From an uncultured Spirochaetota bacterium (GTDB lineage: Bacteria > Spirochaetota > Spirochaetia > Treponematales > Rectinemataceae), in the NCBI GenBank assembly GCA_903821875.1, contig CAIJMU010000144.1, forward strand, positions 1 through 43,664: a DNA stretch of 43,664 nucleotides. Direction: 5' to 3'. This document shows positions 38,133 through 43,664 of the stretch, one piece after another (the stretch's first letter is position 1; each line of letters starts with the position of its first letter). The notes below the pieces were generated by a model. The model did no database searches, was not told the origin of the DNA, and was given only the letters and a program-made list of their open reading frames with translations. The position numbers were made by a program, and so were the translations under genes.

Positions 38133-38929
38133 AGTACCTTCTTTCCCGCAGATGCCACCCGGCCCGCGGCAGCGGCGCGCTCCACGGCATTCCCGACCAG
38201 CGCCCCTGCGCCAGAGGGGAGGAACCCGAAGTCCGGGGTGCCGGCCGCGTCCCGCGCTGCGCGGAAGGCCGCGAGGAAGGCGGCACGGTCGACAGTGACG
38301 GATCCGAGCGCTGCCTTGTACCCGAGCGGCATGCCGAGGTCCCAGAGGCGGATCCCCGCACCCGCGAGGGCGGATGCCAATGCAACTAATTGCACCGTTC
38401 CGGAGCCGTCCTCGGAGCGGAAGCCCGAATAGCTCGTCCAGGATGCCCCCACGAGGGCGCCTAACTCTCCCGCCACGAGGGTTCCCCCGCGCAGGAGCTC
38501 GAAGGACGCGAGCCTGACCCCGGCGCCCTGTCCGCGCGCGGCGAGTTCCCGCAAGGCAGCCACCAGCGGCGGCCTCAGCCATCCGTCGCCGTGGGTCGCG
38601 AGGCAGCGGTCGAGGACCTCGTCGAAGGCGCTGTTGAAATGGAGGGTGTAGGCCCTGGCCGAACGCATCGCGCTTTTCGTCATGTGAACCGCCGCCGGGT
38701 CGAGGATCGCACGCTCGGTGTGGAGCTTAGGGGTCAAAAGATCGATGCCCTCATGCTCGAAGGCCATCGGGATGAATCCCTCGCGGACCAGGCCGGCAAT
38801 GAGGCCGGGTTCGAAGCTCGCGCAGGCACAGAATTCGTGGGGATAGCCGCGCTCGAAGGCCCGCACGAGGGCGAGGGGATCGACCGAATCGGGGACAAGG
38901 GCGATCGCAGGGCCACCGGAAAGACGCAT
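38129..38929 (-). CDS. Leucyl/phenylalanyl-tRNA transferase-like (Aat) protein
   Basis: A 266-residue protein resembling the C-terminal GNAT-like domain of Aat: LVAGELGALVGASWTSYSGFRSEDGSG corresponds to the GGLYG...GESMF region and IRLWDLGMPLGYKAALGS to the DCQ...HLxSLG region, followed by R and F in VDRAAFL. Aat transfers Leu or Phe from tRNA to N termini for N-end-rule degradation. The N-terminal part is diverged. ATG 38929 follows AGGATGG; ATG 38938 and 38965 are alternatives. A generic GNAT acyltransferase is the other possibility. It is coupled to the epimerase gene. Confidence 0.6.
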   Translation of the reverse strand: MRLSGGPAIALVPDSVDPLALVRAFERGYPHEFCACASFEPGLIAGLVREGFIPMAFEHEGIDLLTPKLHTERAILDPAAVHMTKSAMRSARAYTLHFNSAFDEVLDRCLATHGDGWLRPPLVAALRELAARGQGAGVRLASFELLRGGTLVAGELGALVGASWTSYSGFRSEDGSGTVQLVALASALAGAGIRLWDLGMPLGYKAALGSVTVDRAAFLAAFRAARDAAGTPDFGFLPSGAGALVGNAVERAAAAGRVASAGKKVL

Positions 38930-38948
38930 CGATACCATCCTAAGCGTC

Positions 38949-38978
38949 TTGCACCTTCGAGGCAACCGCCCCTATCCT
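38949..38978 (+). promoter_or_regulatory. Possible promoter for the ABM/Fe-ADH pair
   Basis: TTGCAC (38949-38954) and TATCCT (38973-38978) with 18-bp spacing precede the ABM gene start at 38996 and sit in the short divergent interval with the Aat-like gene. Both boxes are 4/6 matches. Confidence 0.35.
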
Positions 38979-38995
38979 CCCTGCATGGAGGCACC

Positions 38996-39313
38996 ATGAT
39001 CACGCTCATTGTCCGCATCAGGGTCAGGGAGGAAGCCCTCGAAGCATGGGTCGCAGCCACCCTCGCCAACGCCGCTGAAAGCCGCAAGGAAGCAGGCATC
39101 CTGTCCTTCGAGCTCCTCGCAGACAGGGACGACCCGATGCGCTTCGCCCTCGTCGAGCGCTACCGCGACGAGGCTGCCATTACCGCACACAAGCAGACGA
39201 AACACTACGCGCACTGGGTCGAGTTCACCGAGCCTCTCCAGGCCGAGCCCCGGACACGCGCCTTCTATACGAGCCTCGAACATGCTGGGCCCAGACCCGG
39301 AAATCCGGCATGA
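38996..39313 (+). CDS. ABM-domain monooxygenase (YgiN-like)
   Basis: A 105-residue antibiotic biosynthesis monooxygenase-fold protein, a small ferredoxin-like dimer. The pattern ITLIVRIRVREEALEAWVAAT, then EAGILSFELLADRDDP, FALVERYRDEAAITAHKQTKHY is typical of YgiN-type quinol monooxygenases and their relatives. GGAGG precedes the start. It overlaps the alcohol dehydrogenase gene by ATGA, so it may act on the same compound, perhaps a carbonyl or quinone. The substrate is unknown. Confidence 0.82.
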   Translation: MITLIVRIRVREEALEAWVAATLANAAESRKEAGILSFELLADRDDPMRFALVERYRDEAAITAHKQTKHYAHWVEFTEPLQAEPRTRAFYTSLEHAGPRPGNPA

Positions 39314-40512
39314 ACTTTGAATTTGCTACAGCCTCCCGCATCCGCTTCGGGCCCGGCACGCTCGCGGAGGCGGGGACCATCGCAGCGGGCATCGGGCGTC
39401 GGGCCTTCGTAATTGGAGGCCGGGACCTCGGGCGCCTCACTTCCCTGATTGCGCGGCTTAAGGCAGCCGGTGTCAGCTGCGCGACCGCTTCGACCCCGCC
39501 CGAGCCGGACTTTGATTCGCTCCGTAGCCTTGCGGAGGCTGCACGGGCCTTTGGCCCCGACCTCGTGATCGGCATGGGTGGAGGCTCGGCTATGGATGCG
39601 GCCAAGGCTGTCGCAGCCCTGGTCACGAACGGGGGAGATCCCCTCGACTATGCGGAAACCGTCGGGAAGGGACTTCCCCTGGCCAGGCCCTCCCTGCCCT
39701 GCATCGCGATTCCGACTACGGCAGGCACGGGCTCAGAGGTCACGCGCAATGCGGTGTTCACCTCCCATGTCGCCGGAGGGCCCTCCCTCAAGTTCAGCCT
39801 CCGTTCGCCGACCATGCTGCCTGTCGTCGCCCTCGTCGATCCAGAGCTGACCCTGGGACTGCCCTGGAAGCTGACCCTCGGGCCCGGCCTCGACGCGATC
39901 GCACAACTCGTCGAGCCCCTGGTTTCGGCCAGGGCCAACCCCCTCGTCGACTCCTTCTGCCGCGAGGGCCTGTCGCGCGCGCTTCCGGCCCTCCTCAGGA
40001 TGGCGGCAGGGAAGGACGCTGCATCGTTCGGGGACGAAATCGGCGCACGGGAGGAACTGTCCTTCGCGAGCCTCCTCGGAGGCCTGGCCCTCGCCAACGC
40101 GGGCCTCGGCGCGGTCCACGGCATAGCCGGCCCCCTTGGGGGCGCCAGCGGCGCTGCCCACGGCGCCCTCTGCGGCGCCCTTCTCGGAGCAGTGGTGGAC
40201 GGCAACGTGGCGGCCCTCCTCAGCCGCGCCCCTGGCTCTCCGGCCCTCGCCAGGTACGCAGAGGTCGCGGCTATCTTCGCCCGGGCTCTCGGGGAGCCCG
40301 AGCTGCCCGGGGCGCCAGCGGCGGCCGCGGCCGTGCAGCTCGTCACGCGTTACACGAAACAACTACATGCTCCGAGCCTGCGGGACCTGGGCATCGATGC
40401 CTCGACCTTCGCGGTGCTGGCTCCCCGTGCCCTCGCTGCGAACTCCATGAAGGGCAATCCCATTCCGCTCACCGAATCGGAGGTCAGGGCCATCCTCGAG
40501 GCTGCCTACTGA
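39310..40512 (+). CDS. Iron-type alcohol dehydrogenase with altered metal site
   Basis: A 400-residue group III (iron-containing) alcohol dehydrogenase. The NAD-binding GMGGGSAMDAAKA and PTTAGTGSEVT motifs are intact. By comparison with E. coli FucO, ligands D195, H270 and H284 are kept, but the second ligand position is Gln (Q199 in DAIAQ, normally DxxxH) and the catalytic His position is Gly (G274). The DA-x-x-Q version also occurs in other family members I recall, so it may be a real subfamily with changed metal or chemistry. Substrate unknown. It is translationally coupled to the ABM gene and converges on the AAA gene. Confidence 0.85.
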   Translation: MNFEFATASRIRFGPGTLAEAGTIAAGIGRRAFVIGGRDLGRLTSLIARLKAAGVSCATASTPPEPDFDSLRSLAEAARAFGPDLVIGMGGGSAMDAAKAVAALVTNGGDPLDYAETVGKGLPLARPSLPCIAIPTTAGTGSEVTRNAVFTSHVAGGPSLKFSLRSPTMLPVVALVDPELTLGLPWKLTLGPGLDAIAQLVEPLVSARANPLVDSFCREGLSRALPALLRMAAGKDAASFGDEIGAREELSFASLLGGLALANAGLGAVHGIAGPLGGASGAAHGALCGALLGAVVDGNVAALLSRAPGSPALARYAEVAAIFARALGEPELPGAPAAAAAVQLVTRYTKQLHAPSLRDLGIDASTFAVLAPRALAANSMKGNPIPLTESEVRAILEAAY

Positions 40513-40534
40513 CCTGTCGCGCCTGTGCCTGTGA

Positions 40535-42322
40535 TCACAGCCCCGGCAGGTCTGATTCCTCGATGGTCGACAGCATTTCCGCAGTGAGCTCCGGGAAGGG
40601 GGCGAGGCGGTCCGCCTGCCGCTCGAGGGCGCGTTCGAAATAATTGCGAACAAAGCGGCCATTGCCGAAATTGGTATCCCTGGAGTCGTAGGCCACCCTG
40701 AGGAAGACGCGGAGCTTGCCCTGCGCGCCCCCGGTCAGGCTCATGCCCGTCCCCTCGACAAAGCGGTAGAAGATCTCCTCAAGCTCCTCGGGCGGGAAAT
40801 CGTCGAAGGCGAAGCGCCTGCCGAAGCGGCTGGCGAGGCCGGGGTTGGAGTCCAGGAAGCGCGTCATCTCCTGGGGATAGCCGGCAACTACGACGACCAG
40901 GCGCTCGCGGAAATCCTCCATGCGCTTGAGCAGGGTATCGACGGCCTCGGAACCAAAATCGTTGCCGCCCTCCTCGGGTACGAGGGAGTAGGCCTCGTCG
41001 ATGAAGAGCACGCCATCGAGGGCCTTGCCGACGATCTCGTCTACCTTCATCGCCGTCTGTCCGACAAAGCCGGCGACAAGCCCGGAGCGGTCCGTTTCGA
41101 TGAGATGCCCTTTTGAGAGAAAGCCCTGGGCGCGGAAGATCTCGCCGAGGAGCCTGGCCACAGTTGTCTTGCCGGTGCCCGGGCCTCCGGTGAACACGGC
41201 GTGGAGCGTGATGCCTGGCACCTTCATGCCGAGGTCGAGCCTGCGTTTATGAACACGCATGAGGTTCGACAGGCTCTTCACCTGCTCCTTGATGGGCTTC
41301 ATGCCGGTGAGTGCGTCAAGGCGGGCGATGGCCTCGGCCAAGGCCCTTCCTGGGTCGGGGGCTCCTGCGTCGCCGGCGGCTGCCCCAGCCGCAGCGCCCG
41401 AGGCTGAGGAGTTAGCTGACATGGATGCTGCCGGCGCCTCGGCCGGGTTCAGGATCCGGCGGTTGAGGCTGCGGATGAAGTCGGCGTCGCCCTCCCCCAT
41501 CCCGCCTGCGGTGACGTAGACGTCAGCCCACTGTACGAAGGCTTCGGCAGCGCGATGGAAGCCCGCCCTGCCTTCCTTTTCCTCGCGCTCGCGGAGCCGG
41601 GCGAGGCCCCCTCCCCAGGGCGTCATGCGCCTGGCCGCGATGAGCGATTCGACCGCAGCAGCGTGGCCAAGGAGGATGGAGCGCTCCTCGTCGCCCAGGA
41701 TCTCGTCGCGGAAAAAGCGGTTCATGCCGTCAGGGCCGGGACCGTAGTCCTTCATAAATGGGAGAAAGCTGAGGGCTGCGAGGATCCTCCGCTCCGGGGC
41801 CTCCATGCCGACGCGGTCGAAGCAGGAAGCTGCCAGTCCCCATGCGTCGCCCTGGAGGATGGAATAGTCGGCGACCACAGCCTCCATGAGCCTGCGCGCA
41901 GCCGGGACGAGGGGGGATTTTCCACTGCTGGACGTGGCACTGGAAATTGGACCTGCAGGCTTCGCGGTCGCCGCGCCGGTCGCTTGGACAGGAGCCGCAA
42001 CTGGATTGTCGAGCTTCCAGGAGAGGGCAGCCTGGGACCATGAACAGCCAGGCGAAAGCGGAAGGGAGGGCCCGCCTGCTGCAAGGCCGCTGACCGACCA
42101 CACGCGTATCGGCCCTGTTGGGACGCCTACAAAGGAGAGGTTCCCTCCCGCGAGCACGAGGACGCCGTTCTCGCCGCCGAGGCTGCCCCAGGCAGCTCCA
42201 GCAACCTGGGTGCCTTCAGGGAGCACGAGCTCTTCAAGGCGGGCATGGACTGCTTCGGGCTGAGGACCCAGATCGAGGCTGCCAAGGAGGGAAAAAGCCC
42301 GTTTCCAGCTGTCGCGTTTCAT
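40535..42322 (-). CDS. CbxX/SpoVK-type AAA+ ATPase with long N-terminal region
   Basis: A 595-residue protein. The AAA module of the CbxX/CfqX/SpoVK type is in the C-terminal half: LTGMKPIKEQVKSL, Walker A GGPGTGKT (379-386), Walker B VLFIDEAYSL (about 438-447), and an arginine-finger segment NPGLASRFGRRF. The N-terminal part (1-105) has a beta-rich SLGGENGVLVLAGGNLSFVG stretch, then a Ser/Ala/Pro linker, a helical region (140-290) and a second low-complexity linker (295-325). Such ATPases remodel partner proteins, for example in type VII secretion or Rubisco activation; no partner is nearby. I chose the ATG at 42322; an upstream TTG is possible. Confidence 0.8.
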   Translation of the reverse strand: MKRDSWKRAFSLLGSLDLGPQPEAVHARLEELVLPEGTQVAGAAWGSLGGENGVLVLAGGNLSFVGVPTGPIRVWSVSGLAAGGPSLPLSPGCSWSQAALSWKLDNPVAAPVQATGAATAKPAGPISSATSSSGKSPLVPAARRLMEAVVADYSILQGDAWGLAASCFDRVGMEAPERRILAALSFLPFMKDYGPGPDGMNRFFRDEILGDEERSILLGHAAAVESLIAARRMTPWGGGLARLREREEKEGRAGFHRAAEAFVQWADVYVTAGGMGEGDADFIRSLNRRILNPAEAPAASMSANSSASGAAAGAAAGDAGAPDPGRALAEAIARLDALTGMKPIKEQVKSLSNLMRVHKRRLDLGMKVPGITLHAVFTGGPGTGKTTVARLLGEIFRAQGFLSKGHLIETDRSGLVAGFVGQTAMKVDEIVGKALDGVLFIDEAYSLVPEEGGNDFGSEAVDTLLKRMEDFRERLVVVVAGYPQEMTRFLDSNPGLASRFGRRFAFDDFPPEELEEIFYRFVEGTGMSLTGGAQGKLRVFLRVAYDSRDTNFGNGRFVRNYFERALERQADRLAPFPELTAEMLSTIEESDLPGL

Positions 42323-42403
42323 GGGAAGGATAGTAGCGGGGGGTCGGGACAGAGGCAAGGCGGCGCCGACGGGCGCGGCGGCCGAGTTTCTCGTTTTGCC
42401 ATT

Positions 42404-42443
42404 TTGTCATTCCGGCTTTTTGTGATACTATTCCAACAGGAGG
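42404..42443 (+). promoter_or_regulatory. Promoter and RBS of the toxin-antitoxin pair
   Basis: TTGTCA (42404-42409) and TACTAT (42426-42431) with 16-bp spacing precede a perfect AGGAGG (42438-42443) placed 6 bp before the antitoxin ATG. Confidence 0.65.
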
Positions 42444-42449
42444 CGTATA

Positions 42450-42716
42450 ATGCTTGTTACCATCGATAAGCGAGGCAGCGTCGGCATTCCCCAATCCGTC
42501 CGAAAGGCCCTCGAACTCGAAGCAGGAAGTACCCTCAACCTCGAAGTCGAAGCCGGAGGCACGATCACCCTGAGTCCCACCGTGGTTTTCGGAACCGTTC
42601 GACTTTCCGAAACGGGGCTTAATAAGCTAGCTGAAGCTCGAGACAGCGGGACCGCTCCCCTGCCAGGCTGGCTGCGAGAAGCGATGAACAATGCCGAAGC
42701 TGATCCCGTCGAATAA
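42450..42716 (+). CDS. AbrB/MazE-type antitoxin
   Basis: An 88-residue protein with an N-terminal swapped-hairpin AbrB fold (VTIDKRGSVGIPQSVRKALEL, then STLNLEVEAGGTITLSP). The C-terminal tail (about 50-88) would bind and block the toxin. It is encoded first, has a strong ribosome-binding site and overlaps the next gene by 26 bp, the standard arrangement for type II pairs. It likely represses its own promoter. Confidence 0.82.
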   Translation: MLVTIDKRGSVGIPQSVRKALELEAGSTLNLEVEAGGTITLSPTVVFGTVRLSETGLNKLAEARDSGTAPLPGWLREAMNNAEADPVE

Positions 42717-42993
42717 GTTTCTCGCCGACGCCCAGCGATTCGCAAGGAATTCCGTCCTCCGTGGCACACTCGCAAAGGTCCTCCTTCAATTGGAAGCAAA
42801 TCCCGCTCAGCCTGGGCTCCACATAGAACGCATTGTCAACGATCCCTCCGCCTGGTCGGCGCGCGTCGACAGCCGCTACAGACTATCCTTCGAGCCCGGC
42901 GCCCGGCACGAAAACGGCTTCCCCGACTGGAGATCGCCCATCCTCCTCCTTCGCGTCCTCGATCACGATGACCTGTACAGGATGCCGAGGTGA
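42691..42993 (+). CDS. RelE/ParE-superfamily toxin
   Basis: A 100-residue basic protein with the RelE/ParE core pattern: helices at the N terminus, then AWSARVDSRYRLSFEP and ILLLRVLDHDDLYRMP at the end. RelE-type toxins cut mRNA at the ribosome; ParE-type block gyrase; the sequence does not decide between them. An AbrB-type antitoxin with a RelE-type toxin is an accepted mix. Start and stop are intact. Confidence 0.78.
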   Translation: MPKLIPSNKFLADAQRFARNSVLRGTLAKVLLQLEANPAQPGLHIERIVNDPSAWSARVDSRYRLSFEPGARHENGFPDWRSPILLLRVLDHDDLYRMPR

Positions 42994-43043
42994 TAAGTAT
43001 GGAACATGGTCCTGGCGTACGAGTAAGTCAATGCTGAAACGTT

Positions 43044-43199
43044 TCAACTCGTTGAACCCACCTGCGTTTTCTTCGAGGTACTGAGGGTACCGAAAACCCC
43101 CAGCATGGACAGGTCATCCGCGATCTTGTTCTTACCGATCCCTTTCGCTAAGTCAACACGTCGCCCCTTGACCGGGAGTCGCCAGGTCGCGATGGCTGG
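43044..43199 (-). pseudogene. Possible gene remnant without a start codon
   Basis: A 51-codon open stretch on the minus strand, closed by a stop at 43044 and preceded by a stop at 43200, reads like a real protein (ATWRLPVKGRRVDLAKGIGK, then KIADDLSMLGVFGTL). It has no ATG, GTG or TTG at its head. I do not recognise the family. It could be the tail of a gene destroyed by rearrangement. The rest of 42994-43283 shows no gene. Confidence 0.25.
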
Positions 43200-43283
43200 C
43201 TAGCAATCACCCGGCGAATCCCACAAGTTTGATTCTATTCGAGCGGGGGAATGATCTTCGAGGGCAGGTCGTTCCTGGCCCGG

Positions 43284-43664
43284 TTACTGAAGAGCCTCGA
43301 CTTCCTCCTCCGTAAGGCCGGTAGCCTGGCAGAGTTGCGACAAAGGCATCCCAAGCTTCCTAAGCCGCTTCGCAATAGCCAGCTTTTCTGCGAGTTCACC
43401 TTCTGCCTTACCCTGGGAGATGCCTTGGGAAATACCCTGGGAAATACCCTGGGAAATACCCTGGGAGATACCCTGGGAAATACCCTGGGAGATTCCTTCA
43501 GCCTTTCCCTCTTCCTTACCCTGGGCCTTGCCGCGGGCTATCAGCATTTCGGCGGTGCTCATGATGTCCTCCTTGAGCCAATTGTCAGTCAGTAGTTGAT
43601 TGATGGTATTGATCAGTTCCTCTGGCGTAAGGCTGGAACTGGCCAACAGGTACAGCTCGATCTC
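43284..43664 (-). CDS. Rpn/PD-(D/E)XK-family protein, C-terminal part (partial)
   Basis: The C-terminal part of a protein of the Rpn recombination-promoting nuclease / putative transposase family. The frame is open to the right window edge, so the N-terminal nuclease domain lies outside. It includes LTPEELINTINQLLTDN, AEMLIARGKAQGKEEGKAEG, seven tandem GISQ units, and the C-terminal KLGMPLSQLCQATGLTEEEVEAL helix pair typical of these proteins. A TTG at 43646 could be read as a start but the frame has sensible sequence upstream of it. Genes of this family are often mobile and variable. Confidence 0.75.
   Translation of the reverse strand, partial: EIELYLLASSSLTPEELINTINQLLTDNWLKEDIMSTAEMLIARGKAQGKEEGKAEGISQGISQGISQGISQGISQGISQGISQGKAEGELAEKLAIAKRLRKLGMPLSQLCQATGLTEEEVEALQ
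43413..43496. repeat. 12-bp tandem repeat encoding GISQ x7
   Basis: Seven adjacent 12-bp units, nearly identical (variation mainly at one synonymous position), encode seven GISQ motifs within the Rpn-like gene. The unit keeps the reading frame, so copy-number changes by slippage would lengthen or shorten a helical linker without a frameshift. Confidence 0.95.

Noticed and set aside
40529-40540. A 12-bp perfect palindrome (CTGTGATCACAG) between the convergent Fe-ADH and AAA genes
   Set aside because: It overlaps the AAA stop codon, has no loop or U-tract, and is short enough to be chance.
43413-43496. CRISPR-like repeat array
   Set aside because: Units are 12 bp, contiguous, without spacers and in frame inside a coding region.
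43251-43595. A plus-strand frame with LGNTLGNT repeats
   Set aside because: It is the opposite strand of the GISQ-encoding tandem repeat; the minus-strand frame has the family C-terminal signature.

Overview
The window reads as a chromosomal segment of a GC-rich spirochaete. The order (on the minus strand) tRNA-Thr, rpmG, tRNA-Trp, secE, nusG, rplKAJL, rpoB, rpoC, then rpsL, rpsG is the order I know from treponemes. RpoB carries Asn at the position equivalent to E. coli Ser531, the natural rifampicin-insensitive state described for Borrelia and Treponema. The genus cannot be named from the sequence alone. Codon use is strongly GC-rich, so long open frames antisense to rpoB, rpoC and other genes are shadows. 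Layout. 1-230: direct repeats and hairpins at the 3' end of rpsG. 196-1051: rpsL-rpsG. 1355-4901: a three-gene plus-strand operon (FGGY sugar kinase, UroD/cobamide-methyltransferase-like protein, RraA-like lyase) that separates rpsL-rpsG from rpoC. 5016-17331: the transcription/translation block with two tRNAs, structured leaders and terminators. 17389-23825: murJ and, upstream of it, five genes for exported proteins (LPP20-type lipoprotein, unknown, YfaP-like, FecR-like, LPP20/DUF4384). 24077-24895: an orphan ThiF/MoeB-like enzyme. 24976-28564: hydC-hydB-hydA, a trimeric NADH-linked [FeFe]-hydrogenase with its own promoter. 28572-37155: a nine-gene minus-strand operon (ggt, DUF6305-like, DctM-like permease, 48-aa two-helix membrane protein, two M14 aspartoacylase-like proteins, pgsB, pgsC, pgsW). 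37203-38929: an Aat-like transferase and a TIGR01777 epimerase. 38996-40512: an ABM-domain monooxygenase and an iron-type alcohol dehydrogenase. 40535-42322: a CbxX/SpoVK-type AAA ATPase. 42404-43664: an AbrB/RelE-type toxin-antitoxin pair, a possible gene remnant and the C-terminal part of an Rpn/PD-(D/E)XK-type protein with a 12-bp tandem repeat. The most interesting element is the ggt-to-pgsW operon. PgsB and PgsC are the ATP-dependent ligase pair of poly-gamma-glutamate synthesis, and PgsW is the extra component of the poly-gamma-glutamate system of spirochaetes and fusobacteria. Here they are translationally coupled to two zinc amidohydrolases, a permease without its usual TRAP partners, an exported DUF6305-like protein and a secreted gamma-glutamyltransferase. 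Together this looks like a complete system to make, trim, move and degrade a gamma-glutamyl polymer or oligomer at the cell envelope. No CapA/PgsA-type protein is present. Second in interest is the hydrogenase, whose NuoF-like subunit lacks the extra ferredoxin domains of electron-bifurcating HydB.
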